Numbered from the stretch's first letter, positions 24,508 through 33,817 are shown. The stretch: DNA of 50,155 nt from Pseudomonadota bacterium (GCA_023411815.1 JAEYOJ010000016.1:1-50155); one strand, 5' to 3'. Notes: generated by a model from the letters alone, not told the origin. Program-made: numbers and translations.

Positions 24508-24559
24508 GTCTTTCTCCTCTTTGCGCGACGCCATGGGATAGTCTTATAGCCGCAAAGGG

Positions 24560-24575
24560 TATTGCAGGATATTGC
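24560..24575 (+). promoter_or_regulatory. putative AraC-family operator upstream of eamA
   Basis: TATTGCAGGATATTGC is a direct repeat of TATTGC with a 10-bp period, 53 bp upstream of the eamA start. A copy with one difference lies at 25543-25558 upstream of the araC gene. Direct repeats at helical spacing are typical of AraC-family sites. Confidence 0.7.
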
Positions 24576-24602
24576 CGATCGCGCCGCCCCGCGCGGTTCA
24601 TG

Positions 24603-25418
24603 TCAGCGCGCCAGGTACTGGCCGGGCGTCATGCCGAAGAAGTGGCGGAAGGTATTGCTGAAATGGCTCTGGTCCGAGAAACCGGCCTCGCTGGCGGCCT
24701 GGGCGAAGGGCAGGCCTCGCAGGAGCAGCCGGCGGGCGTGCTCCACGCGCAGCTGCAGGTGGTAGGCATAGGGCGACATGCCCGTGGAGGCCTTGAACAC
24801 GCGCAGCAGGTGGTAGCGGCTCAGGCCGGTCTCCGCGGCCAGCTCCTCCAAGGAGACCTTGGCGTCCAGGCGCGCGTGCAGGTGCTCCTTGACGCGGCGC
24901 ACGGCCGAGGGCTCGCCGCCGGGTCCGGGCAGGCTCGGGCGAAAGGCCGCGTGGCCGGCCATGAGCAGGGAAAAAGCCGCCACCATGGCCGACTCCTTGG
25001 CCAGCAGCTCGCCGCCTTCGGCCACCAGGCTGGTCAGCCGCAGGAGCATGTCCCTGGCCCTGGACGCGCCCACGACCCAGCGCGTGAACACGGGGTAGCC
25101 CTCGCGGCCCAGGTCCTGGGCCAGCCGCAGCATCCACTGCGCGTCCACGTTGAGCATGCGGTAGGTCGCGCGCACGCCACAGGGCGGTATGCCGGAATGC
25201 ACCTGGCCGGGGTTGATGAGCGCGATCTCGCCGGCCGCGACGAAGCAGTCGTCCCGGCCCGCTTCGAGGCAGTAGGCCCCGCCGAGTTCCATGAGCCCGA
25301 TGGCGTAGTGCTCGTGGGCGTGCCTGGGGAAGGCGTGGGTGCTGGACAGGACCTGGCTGACCTCCAGCCCCGGTACGTCGCCGTCCCGCCAGACGCGGAC
25401 ATCCAGACTAGGCTTCAT
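24603..25418 (-). CDS. AraC-family transcriptional regulator
   Basis: A 271-residue protein. The N-terminal cupin-like sensor (SSTHAFPRHAHEHYAIGLMELGG) resembles the AraC ligand-binding domain, and the C-terminal region has two HTH motifs (VSLEELAAETGLSRYHLLRVFKASTGMSPYAYH and PFAQAASEAGFSDQSHFSNTFRHFFGMTPGQY). It probably senses a small amino-acid-like compound and controls the exporter gene downstream. I chose the ATG at 25418 over an upstream in-frame ATG because the domain begins right after it. Confidence 0.92.
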   Translation of the reverse strand: MKPSLDVRVWRDGDVPGLEVSQVLSSTHAFPRHAHEHYAIGLMELGGAYCLEAGRDDCFVAAGEIALINPGQVHSGIPPCGVRATYRMLNVDAQWMLRLAQDLGREGYPVFTRWVVGASRARDMLLRLTSLVAEGGELLAKESAMVAAFSLLMAGHAAFRPSLPGPGGEPSAVRRVKEHLHARLDAKVSLEELAAETGLSRYHLLRVFKASTGMSPYAYHLQLRVEHARRLLLRGLPFAQAASEAGFSDQSHFSNTFRHFFGMTPGQYLAR

Positions 25419-25764
25419 GTTTTCGCCCCGCCGCCATCCATTTCGCCTGACACGCACTGTTCCATGATCGCCGCCCAACCGCCGGCTTGTCCATCCGTTT
25501 CCGGCCGGTGTCCATTACAGACTAGTCAGCGCCCCGATTCCGTATTGCAAGATATTGCTGCGGCCAGCCTGCTGCTTGGCGCCATGAGGATTTCCAGAAG
25601 GAAGAAACCAACGGCCGCTTCGGCAAGGCCCCAGCAAAGCCTGGGCCCGGCAACGCGGGAATTGCCGTAGCCTCGCAGCCGCCAATGCGGTCAACGGGCG
25701 TTCAGCTTCAACCCTGACGTGAGCGGATCTGAAAGACGGCGCTCATCTCCTGGAAACCGGCGGG
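25419..25764. other. intergenic region upstream of araC
   Basis: It holds the second TATTGC operator (25543-25558), 125 bp before the araC start. The rest, up to the methyltransferase stop, has no recognisable gene, RNA or repeat. Confidence 0.5.
25543..25558 (+). promoter_or_regulatory. putative AraC-family operator upstream of araC
   Basis: TATTGCAAGATATTGC differs from the site upstream of eamA at one position and has the same orientation. This suggests autoregulation as well as control of eamA. Confidence 0.7.
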
Positions 25765-27012
25765 CTAGCCGCCGGCCCACAGCAGCCTGCGGCCCTTGCG
25801 CGCCAGCACGCCCAGCGGCAGGCCCCGGCACCACAGCCCTGCGTAGGCGCCGTGGCCCGCGCCCTCCAGGCTGCGTCCGGACAGGAGCGCGCGCACCTCG
25901 GCCGGGTCGTCCAGGCGCATGGCCTCGCCGTCCTCGCGCAGCATGGCGCGCAGCCGGGCCTGCGGCCGCAGGGCCTTGCCGGCCAGCTTGCCCAGGAAAT
26001 AGCCCTGCCAGCGCAGGCCGGACGGCAGCTCCAGGGCCTGTTCGGGCAGGAAGAAGACCTTGCCGCCGAAGTCGTAGACCCTGCCCGGCGGCAGGAGCGA
26101 CCAGTCGAACACGTCGTCCAGGCCCAGGCTGGCGGGCCGCAGCTCGCGGCCGGGCAGGCGCGCGTCGCCGGAGACTTCCGGCTCATCGGCATCCGGGGAG
26201 GAAACCGGCTTCTCCAGGCAGGCCAGGAAAAAGCCCTGCGCCCCTGACGCGGCCTGGTCCACGCGCAGCACTCCGGCCAGCCCGTCCAGGGCCGGCTCGA
26301 AAGTGAAGCCCGCCGGCGGCTCTAGGGGCCTGATTTCAAGGCCGAGTTCCTGTTCGGCCCAGGCGGCCTGCTCCTCGTTCTCGCGCACGTTGGTCGTACA
26401 GGTGGAATAGAGCACGCGCCCGCCCGGGGCGACAAGCTCGGCGGCCTTGCGCAGCAGCTCGCGCTGCAAGCGCACCAGCGGTTCGACCTTGTCCGGACTC
26501 CACAGGGCCATGACCTGCGGGTTCTTGTCCACGGTGCCCCAGCCGCTGCACGGCGGGTCGAGCTGGATGCACTTCCAGGAGCCGGCGGCCAGGGGCAGCC
26601 GCTCGCCGTTGTAGGTGCACGTGGCGGCCTGCAGGAGGTTCATGCGCCGCAGGTTCTGGCGCAGGGTCTCCAGCCGGTCGCGGCTCGGCTCGTTGCCGAG
26701 CACGAAGCCGCCCTGCCCCACGAGCTGGGCCAGAAGCCCGGTCTTGCTGCCTGGGCTGGCGCACATGTCCAGCACGGCCGCGCCCTCGGGCGGATTCAGC
26801 AGCAGCGGCGGGAGCATGGACGAGCGGTCCTGGATGTACACGTAGCCGAAGAAGGCGGCCAGGGATTCGCCCAGGGCGAAGGGCTCGGCCGTCAGGCGGC
26901 GGCAGATGGCGGGCGCGAAGGGCTCGGGCTCGAAGGCGAAGCCCTCGGTGCGCAGCAGGTCCTCCACGAGGGGGATGTGCCGCGCGGGCGCGACGATACG
27001 GAAGGAACGCAT
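25765..27012 (-). CDS. RsmB/RsmF (NOP2/Sun) family rRNA m5C methyltransferase
   Basis: A 415-residue protein. SAM-binding motif I is in VLDMCASPGSKTGLLAQLVG, motif IV in LDPPCSGWGTVDKNP (catalytic-type Cys in PPCSG) and motif VI in VLYSTCTTNVRENEE (nucleophile Cys). The C-terminal region has an RNA-binding-like domain (FDWSLLPPGRVYDFGGKVFFLPEQ, GYFLGKLAGKALRPQARL) resembling RsmF. It should methylate cytidine in 16S rRNA; the exact site is not deducible. It has a weak ribosome-binding site. Confidence 0.9.
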   Translation of the reverse strand: MRSFRIVAPARHIPLVEDLLRTEGFAFEPEPFAPAICRRLTAEPFALGESLAAFFGYVYIQDRSSMLPPLLLNPPEGAAVLDMCASPGSKTGLLAQLVGQGGFVLGNEPSRDRLETLRQNLRRMNLLQAATCTYNGERLPLAAGSWKCIQLDPPCSGWGTVDKNPQVMALWSPDKVEPLVRLQRELLRKAAELVAPGGRVLYSTCTTNVRENEEQAAWAEQELGLEIRPLEPPAGFTFEPALDGLAGVLRVDQAASGAQGFFLACLEKPVSSPDADEPEVSGDARLPGRELRPASLGLDDVFDWSLLPPGRVYDFGGKVFFLPEQALELPSGLRWQGYFLGKLAGKALRPQARLRAMLREDGEAMRLDDPAEVRALLSGRSLEGAGHGAYAGLWCRGLPLGVLARKGRRLLWAGG

Positions 27013-27044
27013 GGGGCGTATGTAGCGCGTTTATCGGCCGGAGG

Positions 27045-27088
27045 AAAGGCGTCCGGCGGGCGTGCAGCGTACCCGGCCGGACGCCTTT
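27045..27088 (-). terminator. terminator of the asnB-ACP operon
   Basis: AAAGGCGTCCGGC and GCCGGACGCCTTT form a perfect 13-bp stem around an 18-nt loop, 22 bp after the last gene of the operon (stop at 27111). The A and T ends make it usable in both directions. Confidence 0.65.
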
Positions 27089-27110
27089 CGCGGATCTACC
27101 GGAATCGCCG

Positions 27111-28010
27111 TCAATAGTGCAGCAGCATGTACTCCGAATACAGGTTGTCCACCTCGTGCGGCGCGAACTCGAAGGGCTGGTCCTTGCACGGCCTGTACAG
27201 GCGCGGCGCGGGCTTGGTCAGGGAGAACGGCACGGACTTCAGGCCGGTGAAGCGGCTGTCCACGAGGACCAGGGCCGCGCGCATGCGCAGGCAGAGCTTG
27301 CGCGTGATGGTGTGGATGCACCGGCCCACGAGGCCCGGGTTGCTCGCGTGGTGCACGACGGCCACCGGGATGCTCTTCAGGCGCAGGCCGGGGGCGCGCT
27401 TGTAGCGCCTGGCGCAGACGATGTGGCATGCCTCGCCTCCGCTCTCCACCAGGAAGTGCCGGCAGTCCAGGCCGCGATGGTCGTTCCAGTTGCGCAGCGC
27501 GTCGCCCGTGAGCCGCTCGGCCAGCTCGTTGTGCTCCGAGGTCATGCGCACGGACGGTTCGAGCAGGCTGCCGAAGGGCAGCGGCGGAATGGCGTGCTGG
27601 TGCCAGTCCACCTGCTTGTATCCGCTGCGCATGAACAGCTTGTAGACCTTTTCGCTGGGCGTCAGGCTGGTGAGCACGCAGCTGTCCAGCTCGGCCAACC
27701 GGCGCATGAACAGCATGGAGTACTTCCTGTACTCGGGGAGCACGATCCAGGAGCTCAGGTTGCAGAAGTCGAACTCGCGGCCGCGAATGGATCGGCGGCC
27801 GAAGATGCAGCCCATGAACCCCACGGCCTTGTCATCGTCGCGCAGCAGAAAACCCACATGGTCCATGGGAGAATGGAAAGGCGGGCTGAAAATGGCCCGC
27901 CAGTTCTCCCGGGGCAGGTTGGAGCCGGTGAAGCGGCGCAGCAGCGGATATACCTCTTCGAAGTTCTCCGCCGTGGCGTTCTTGAGCGTGATCCTGGGCA
28001 TGAGCGTCAT
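27111..28010 (-). CDS. GNAT-like acyltransferase, last gene of the asnB-ACP operon
   Basis: A 299-residue protein starting MTLMPRITLKNATAENFEEV. The first half resembles a GNAT fold (EEVYPLLRRFTGSN, DDKAVGFMGCIFGRR, NLSSWIVLPEYRKYSMLFMRR, TPSEKVYKLFMRSGYKQVD), including the R-K-Y-S acyl-CoA/ACP-binding turn. The second half (about 170-299) is not recognised. The start follows the PP-loop gene by 28 bp. The context, with an acyl carrier protein two genes up, suggests it takes an acyl group from ACP or CoA. Alternatives are ATG at 28001 as start, or a role unrelated to acyl transfer. Confidence 0.65.
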   Translation of the reverse strand: MTLMPRITLKNATAENFEEVYPLLRRFTGSNLPRENWRAIFSPPFHSPMDHVGFLLRDDDKAVGFMGCIFGRRSIRGREFDFCNLSSWIVLPEYRKYSMLFMRRLAELDSCVLTSLTPSEKVYKLFMRSGYKQVDWHQHAIPPLPFGSLLEPSVRMTSEHNELAERLTGDALRNWNDHRGLDCRHFLVESGGEACHIVCARRYKRAPGLRLKSIPVAVVHHASNPGLVGRCIHTITRKLCLRMRAALVLVDSRFTGLKSVPFSLTKPAPRLYRPCKDQPFEFAPHEVDNLYSEYMLLHY

Positions 28011-28038
28011 GGCCGTCCTCGTCGTTGCGCCGCGAGCC

Positions 28039-29169
28039 TCAGGCGTCCGTGCCCGTGCGGGCGGCCTGGGGAGCGTCGGCGTACAGCATGTCGCGCACCA
28101 TCTCGGCCATGGCGTCGCCCTTGGCGTCCTGGAGTTTGCGCAACCCATCCTCGCGGGTCATGCCGCCCGCGCGCACGATGCCCGCGATCTCCAGGGCGTA
28201 CGGGTGAAAGCCGTAGCGCCGCAGGTGCTCGCGGTTGCCCAGGGCGTTTAGCAGGCAGTTGGTGGAGTTGGGGTCCGTGTCCACGGGCTGCCGCCAGCCG
28301 AAATGGCTGATGAGGTCCTTGATGCGCTCCTCGTCGTACTCCACGAAGGCCAGCGGGTGCACCTCGCAGGGCGGCTCGGCCGGCAGGTTTTCCAGGTCCG
28401 GGAAGTAGGCCGCCATGGCCGGCCCGGCAGCGGACACGAGGATGTCGCGGGTCTTGCGCATGGTGCTGCGCAGGAGCTGCGGGTTGTGCCGGATGATGCA
28501 GCGGTCGCGCTGCGACTGGCCCGGCGACCAGCCGTAGGCCACGAAGGGGATGCGCATGTCCATGGCCGTTTTGAGCACCAGGGCCTTGACCACGGAGATG
28601 CACGAGGTGCACACGCTGCTGGCCCGCAGCAGGGCCCTGGCCGGATACAGCTCGCGCTCCAGGGAGCGCCGGAAAAGGGCGCGCATGAGCGGCGGGCTGG
28701 GCCGCACGAGCATGTGGTCAACGCCCAGGCGGTCCAGCACGCGGCGCATGTTGTCCATGGCCCCGGGGGACATGAAGCCGTTGTCCATGCTCAAGGCCAG
28801 CACGCGCAGCCCGAACACCTGGCTCAGCAGATGGGCGGTGTAGGTGCTGTCCTTGCCGCCGCTGTAGGCCAGCAGCACGTCATGCCCCATGTCGCTGCCG
28901 CGAGCCCGGCCGCGCGCCATGGCCAGGAATTCCTTGCGCCAGCGGTCGCGGCGGCTCTTGTCCAGATCCTTGTCCGGTCCCTGCTCCGCCCCGCCGGACT
29001 CGCCTTCGCGGCAATACTGGCAGACGCACTGTTCGTCGAAGCTGATGCCGGGCACGGTTTCCGGCAGCACGCAGCGCGTGCAGTGGCGGATGCCCCCGAT
29101 GATGTTCCCCATTTCGCCCGCCGGCCTTGCGAGAATGTCGCTGTCATGCATGTCTTGTCCCCGGTCCAT
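28039..29169 (-). CDS. PP-loop ATPase of the N-acetyl sugar amidotransferase (WbpG/PseA-like) family
   Basis: A 376-residue protein. A Cys pair motif near the N-terminus (HCTRCVLPETVPGISFDEQCVCQYC) could bind zinc; the PP-loop VLLAYSGGKDSTYTAHLL follows, and then SVCTSCISVVKALVLKTA. This pattern matches the amidotransferases that act with a glutamine amidotransferase partner on nucleotide- or N-acetyl-sugars in surface-glycan synthesis. Activation would be by adenylation. AAGAAGGAAAAAC precedes the ATG. No HisH/HisF-type partner is seen here; AsnB in the same operon could supply ammonia (inference). Confidence 0.82.
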   Translation of the reverse strand: MDRGQDMHDSDILARPAGEMGNIIGGIRHCTRCVLPETVPGISFDEQCVCQYCREGESGGAEQGPDKDLDKSRRDRWRKEFLAMARGRARGSDMGHDVLLAYSGGKDSTYTAHLLSQVFGLRVLALSMDNGFMSPGAMDNMRRVLDRLGVDHMLVRPSPPLMRALFRRSLERELYPARALLRASSVCTSCISVVKALVLKTAMDMRIPFVAYGWSPGQSQRDRCIIRHNPQLLRSTMRKTRDILVSAAGPAMAAYFPDLENLPAEPPCEVHPLAFVEYDEERIKDLISHFGWRQPVDTDPNSTNCLLNALGNREHLRRYGFHPYALEIAGIVRAGGMTREDGLRKLQDAKGDAMAEMVRDMLYADAPQAARTGTDA

Positions 29170-29200
29170 GTTTTTCCTTCTTTTGCGTTCTTGGCAGGGT

Positions 29201-29464
29201 TCAGGCCGCGGCCTTCTCGCGCTTGGACGTGACGAAACCGGTCAGGCGGTTCACGCTGTCCAGGTTCTCGGGGGTGAGGTCCTGGTCGCCCACGGAAATC
29301 CCGAAGGTCTTTTCAAGCCAGCTGATCAACTCGAAAACGCCCACGGAGTCGAGGATGCCCTCCTCCATGAGCGACGCATCCGGGTCAAGGACACGCCCGT
29401 GGTCGAAAATGAAATTGTCGACCAGATGGGTCGTGATGAGAGCCTTGACGTCGCTTCCGGTCAT
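29201..29464 (-). CDS. acyl carrier protein
   Basis: An 87-residue protein with the helix-Ser motif EEGILDSVGVFELISWLE, where the Ser in DSVG carries phosphopantetheine. AAGGAG precedes the ATG at 29464. It is not near fatty acid genes, so it is likely a dedicated carrier for the pathway encoded here. A phosphopantetheinyl transferase is not in the window. Confidence 0.9.
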   Translation of the reverse strand: MTGSDVKALITTHLVDNFIFDHGRVLDPDASLMEEGILDSVGVFELISWLEKTFGISVGDQDLTPENLDSVNRLTGFVTSKREKAAA

Positions 29465-29487
29465 CGTGCGCTCCTTGCGGGTGAAGT

Positions 29488-31455
29488 TCAGGCCAGGGGG
29501 CCATGGTTGTCGATGAAGCACCAGTGCAAGGCCTGCGTGGACAGGATGGCCATGATCGCCATGTTCTCCATCTCCGCCAGCAGGCCGCCGGTCCTGGCGT
29601 GCTTGTCCAGAAGCCCGGCCACCATGGCCGGGTCGAAGTAGCCGGCCCTCTTCAGGGCCGAGGGCGAGAGAAGTTCGCGGGCGCGGCCGTTCATGGGCGT
29701 GCCGAGCACGCTCTTGGCCGCCGGCGCGCGGTAGGGCTGCTTGGGCCGGCGCACGATCTCCGCGGGCAGCAGGCCCGCGGCCGCCCGCTTTAGCAGGGCC
29801 TTCTCGCGCAGACCCGGCATCTTGAGCCGGGCCGGAAGGCTGTTGGCCAGCTCGATGACCTTGTGGTCGAGGAAGGGGAAGCGCCCTTCCACGGCATTGG
29901 ACATGAGCATGCGGTCGCCCTGCGTGCTGAGCAGGTAGCCCGGCAGAAACAGGGCCGCCTCCAGGTACTGGGCCTTGGACAGCGTGTCCCAGCCGCGCAT
30001 GTCCTCGGGCAGGCTCGCCGACACCTGCTCCAGGAGGTCGGCCAGGTCGGCCGGGCCATGCCGCCCCGATCCGTTGCCCAGTTCGGCCTTGACCTGCCCG
30101 GAGAAGAAGCGCTTGAGGGCCGAGGTGTTGGCCCAGCGCAGCAGGTGCGAGTAGCAGGGCTCGGCCGTGCGCTCCAGGTCGCGGCCGAAGAACTGGCGCA
30201 GGAAGGCAGTGCCCCGCTCGCGGGGCAGCTTCAGGTAGGGATACAGCCTGGTCAGCAGCAGGGGCCGCAGGGACGAATCCGGCCTGCGCGCCCAGAACCG
30301 CCGCACCTTGGCCTCCTTGAAGATGTTGTAGCCGGCCAGGAACTCGTCCGCGCCCTCGCCCGTGAGCACGACCTTGTAGCCGCTGTCGCGGGCCAGCCTG
30401 GACAGGCGGAACAGCGGCGCGGGCGCGCTGCGCAGGGAAGGCTTCTCCGCGTTCCAGACCATGCGCAGGAAATCAGTGCGCAGGAGTGCGTCGTCCACGC
30501 TCACGCGGGCATGCTCCGAGCCGAGCCTTGCGGCCATGACGCGCTGGTGCGGCGACTCGTCGAAATCCTTGTCCGCGAACTCCACGGAGAAGGTCGCCCG
30601 GCGGGCCGAGGACAGGCCGAACACGCGCGCGGCCACATAGGACGAATCCAGGCCGCCGCTCAGGTACACGCCCACGGGCACGTCCGCGCGCAGGCGGATG
30701 CGCGTGGCCTCGCCCAGGGCCTCGCCCAGGGCCTGGGCGGCCTCTTCCGCCGTCCAGGCCCTATCGTCGGGCGTGAAGTCCAAGCGCCAATAGGGCTTCA
30801 CGCGCAGCTTGCCATCCTCGACCAGGGCGAAATGGCCGGGCGGCAATTCGCTTACGCCTTCGAACATGGTGCGCGGCGCCAGAGGCAGCCAGAAGGTCAT
30901 GAACTCGTTCAGGGCCTGCAGGTCCAGGCGTCTGGGCAGGCCTTCGCGGCCCAGCAGGGCCTTGGCCTCGGAGGCGAACAGCAGCCGGTCGCCGCTGCGG
31001 GCGTAATGCAGGGGGCAGATGCCCACGCGGTCGCGGGCCAGGAAGAGCCGCCGCCTGGGGCCGTCCCACAGGGCCAGGGCGAACTGGCCGTTGAAGTCGT
31101 GCAGGCAGTCAACGCCGCGCTCCTCGTAGGCGTGGACGATGACTTCCGTGTCCGTGCCGGTCGAGAATCTGTGGCCCTTGGCCTCCAACTCAGCGCGAAG
31201 TTCCGGGTAGTTGAATATCTCGCCGTTGAAGACGACCTGGATGGAGCCGTCCTCGTTGCCTATGGGCTGCGTACCCGTGGACAGGTCGATGATGCTCAGG
31301 CGGGCATGGCCCAGGACAGCCGGGCCGAGATGGCGGCAACCGGCCTCGTCTGGGCCGCGATGGCGCATGGCCGCGGCCATGGACTCCACCTGGAAGGTGG
31401 AGTCCGGGGGCAAAGGCCGGCCCAGCATATCCATGATTCCGGCAATGGCGCACAC
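29488..31455 (-). CDS. asnB: asparagine synthetase (glutamine-hydrolysing), AsnB type
   Basis: A 655-residue protein. The N-terminal class II glutaminase starts with Cys (CAIAGIMD after the initiator Met, as needed for the N-terminal nucleophile), with RHRGPDEAG and FNGEIFNYPELR. The C-terminal synthetase domain has the PP-loop SGGLDSSYVA and EGADEFLAGYN. The start codon is GTG, preceded by GGGGGAGG. In biosynthetic clusters AsnB-like enzymes amidate or join carboxylates to amines beyond asparagine. Placed first in an operon with ACP, a PP-loop amidotransferase and an acyltransferase, it probably has such a role. Confidence 0.9.
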   Translation of the reverse strand: MCAIAGIMDMLGRPLPPDSTFQVESMAAAMRHRGPDEAGCRHLGPAVLGHARLSIIDLSTGTQPIGNEDGSIQVVFNGEIFNYPELRAELEAKGHRFSTGTDTEVIVHAYEERGVDCLHDFNGQFALALWDGPRRRLFLARDRVGICPLHYARSGDRLLFASEAKALLGREGLPRRLDLQALNEFMTFWLPLAPRTMFEGVSELPPGHFALVEDGKLRVKPYWRLDFTPDDRAWTAEEAAQALGEALGEATRIRLRADVPVGVYLSGGLDSSYVAARVFGLSSARRATFSVEFADKDFDESPHQRVMAARLGSEHARVSVDDALLRTDFLRMVWNAEKPSLRSAPAPLFRLSRLARDSGYKVVLTGEGADEFLAGYNIFKEAKVRRFWARRPDSSLRPLLLTRLYPYLKLPRERGTAFLRQFFGRDLERTAEPCYSHLLRWANTSALKRFFSGQVKAELGNGSGRHGPADLADLLEQVSASLPEDMRGWDTLSKAQYLEAALFLPGYLLSTQGDRMLMSNAVEGRFPFLDHKVIELANSLPARLKMPGLREKALLKRAAAGLLPAEIVRRPKQPYRAPAAKSVLGTPMNGRARELLSPSALKRAGYFDPAMVAGLLDKHARTGGLLAEMENMAIMAILSTQALHWCFIDNHGPLA

Positions 31456-31897
31456 TGTTGTCCTCCCCCTCTACTAAAGAGAATATGCAATGCAACGACA
31501 GAATAGAGCCAGGAGCATCAAACGATATTATTGCTGTTTTCCCATTTTATAATGAGCGGCAGACGTAATGAATACACGCAGACCGAGCCGGCGGCATGGC
31601 TTCGGCAGGCAGCCGAGACGGCCGGAGTCGGCCGGAGGGTTTGAGCGGGGCTTGTTTCTACGGATGCACGGCAAGATGGATGCGCCTTAAGGCGCCGGGA
31701 AAAGGAGTGTCTCTTGAGGCGGGCGCGGGAAAAGCAGAAACCACGCGGAACTGCATGGCTGAATTGCGGCGATGCCCGAATAAGGATGCAATAAGTGATT
31801 CCCGGACTGTCACGGCGCGGACATGCATTCACCGCGCCGGACAAGGAACGGCATAGGCAAGGCCAGGGCACGCAGGGGCGGTCGTTCCCGCCCGGTC
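31456..31897. other. long intergenic region between asnB and acsA
   Basis: It should contain the asnB promoter (minus strand) and the end of the acsA transcript. A hairpin CGGCGCGG/CCGCGCCG at 31813-31839 could terminate acsA. I tested for sigma70 and sigma54 elements and found no convincing pair. Nothing coding was recognised. Confidence 0.45.
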
Positions 31898-33817
31898 CTA
31901 CTCTTCGTCCAGAACCGACAGGTCGCCGGGATCCACGCCGAGTTCCTGGGCGCGCAGCACGCGGCGCAGGACCTTGCCGGCCTTGGAGCGCGGCAGGGAC
32001 TCCACGAAAGCCACGGACTTGAGCACCACCACGGGCCCCAGCTCGCGGCGGACCAGGGCCTTGATCTCGCGCACCAGTTCCTCGCCCGGCTCGCTGCCCC
32101 CGGCCGGGATCACGAAGGCCTTGGCCACCTCGCCCTTGATCTTGTCCGGCACGCCCACCACCGCGACTTCGGCCACGGCCTTGTGCAGGCAGAGTGCCGA
32201 CTCGATCTCGGCGGTGCCGATGTTGTGCCCGGCGATGTTGATGACCTCGTCGGCCCGGCCCTGGATCCAGAAGTAGCCGTCCTCGTCCTTGCGCGCCACG
32301 TCGCCCGTGACGTACACGCCCGGAATCTTCTCCCAGTAGGCCTCGGCGTATCCCCGGGGATCGTTCCACAGGGACTGGAGCATGCCGGGCCAGGGCCTGG
32401 TCAGCACCAGGAAGCCGCCCTTGCCCGTGGGCACGGGCTGGCCCTGGCGGTCGACGACCTCGGCCTCCACGCCGGGCAGCGGCTTGTTCACCGAGCCTGG
32501 CTTGAGCACGGACACGGGCAGGGGCGAGAGCATGCACATGCCGGTCTCGGTCTGCCACCAGGTGTCCATGAGCGGGCACTCGCCGCGGCCGATGTGCCGG
32601 TGGAACCAGATCCAGGCCTCGGGGTTGAGCGGCTCGCCCACGCTGCCCAGCATGCGCAGCGAGGAGATGTCGTGCTGCCTGGGGAACTGGCTGCCGTAGC
32701 GCATGAGCATGCGGATGAGCGTGGGCGTGGTGTACAGCGCCGTGACGCCGTAGCGGGCCACGATCGACCACAGCCGGTCGGCCTGCGGGTACAGGGGATG
32801 GCCCTCGTACATGAGCGTGGTCGTGCCGCGCAGCAGCGGCGCATAGACCACGTAGCTGTGGCCCGTGATCCAGCCCGCGTCGGCCGTGCACCAGAAGATG
32901 TCCGTGGGCTTGATGTCGAAGATCCAGTCCATGGTGCGGGCAATGCCGACCATGTAGCCGCCGTGGCCGTGCACGATGCCCTTGGCCCGGCCCGAGGTGC
33001 CCGACGTGTGCAGCAGGAACAGCGGGTCCGTGGCCTCCATGACCTCGGTGTGCGTCTCCGGGGTCTCGGAGCGCACCAGATCCTCGTACCAGATGTCCCT
33101 GGCCGAGACCATTTCCACGTCCACGCCGGCCCGGTGCACCACCACCACCGTGTCCACGCAGTCGGAGCAGTCGCTGGTCAGGGCCTCGTCCACGATGGCC
33201 TTCTGATTGATGACCTTGCCGTTGCGGTAGAAGCCGTCGGCCGTGATGACCACGCGGGACTGGCTGTCGCAGATGCGCTCCCGCAGGGCCTTGGCCGAGA
33301 ACCCTCCGAAGACGCAGACGTGCACGGCCCCGATCTTGGCCGTGGCCAGCATGGCGATGAGCGTCTCGGGCAGAAGCGGCATGTAGATGGCCACGCGGTC
33401 GCCCTTGCGCACGCCCAGGGAGCGCAACGCGCCGGCGAAGCGGTTCACGGCCCGGTACAGCTCGAAATAGGTGAACTTGCGGCTGTCGCCCGGTTCGCCC
33501 TCCCAGATGAGGGCCAGCTTGTTGCGGTTGACCGTGCGGATATGCCGGTCCAGGGCGTTGTGGACGATATTGCACTGAGCGCCGGGGAACCAGCGGTAGA
33601 AAGGCGGCTTGTCGTCGTCGAGCACGCGGTCCCACTTGCGGAACCATTCGAGCTCGAGGGCTGCCTCTTCCCAATAGGCCAGGTGATCCTCCTGGGCCAG
33701 GCGGTAGGCGCCGGACACCTCCTGAGGATTCACGTTGGCCTCGATGATGGTCTGGGGCAGGGGTCTGAAGACCCGCACCTCATTCAGCAGTACGTCCAGG
33801 GCGCCGGTGTCGTCCAT
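31898..33817 (-). CDS. acsA: acetyl-CoA synthetase (AMP-forming)
   Basis: A 639-residue protein with the acyl-adenylate signature LLHTSGTSGRAKGIVHGHGG, the A8 hinge region YFWIQGRADEVINIAGHNIG and the C-terminal catalytic Lys in PRSKAGKVLRRVLR, a residue that is acetylated in regulation of other Acs proteins. It converts acetate, ATP and CoA to acetyl-CoA. A very strong AAGGAGGAG is upstream. The LytTR regulator gene lies upstream on the same strand. Confidence 0.96.
   Translation of the reverse strand: MDDTGALDVLLNEVRVFRPLPQTIIEANVNPQEVSGAYRLAQEDHLAYWEEAALELEWFRKWDRVLDDDKPPFYRWFPGAQCNIVHNALDRHIRTVNRNKLALIWEGEPGDSRKFTYFELYRAVNRFAGALRSLGVRKGDRVAIYMPLLPETLIAMLATAKIGAVHVCVFGGFSAKALRERICDSQSRVVITADGFYRNGKVINQKAIVDEALTSDCSDCVDTVVVVHRAGVDVEMVSARDIWYEDLVRSETPETHTEVMEATDPLFLLHTSGTSGRAKGIVHGHGGYMVGIARTMDWIFDIKPTDIFWCTADAGWITGHSYVVYAPLLRGTTTLMYEGHPLYPQADRLWSIVARYGVTALYTTPTLIRMLMRYGSQFPRQHDISSLRMLGSVGEPLNPEAWIWFHRHIGRGECPLMDTWWQTETGMCMLSPLPVSVLKPGSVNKPLPGVEAEVVDRQGQPVPTGKGGFLVLTRPWPGMLQSLWNDPRGYAEAYWEKIPGVYVTGDVARKDEDGYFWIQGRADEVINIAGHNIGTAEIESALCLHKAVAEVAVVGVPDKIKGEVAKAFVIPAGGSEPGEELVREIKALVRRELGPVVVLKSVAFVESLPRSKAGKVLRRVLRAQELGVDPGDLSVLDEE

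Noticed and set aside
31456..31560. A sigma54 promoter upstream of asnB (TGGCTC ... TTGCAT)
   Set aside because: The GG to GC distance is 17 instead of the required 10.
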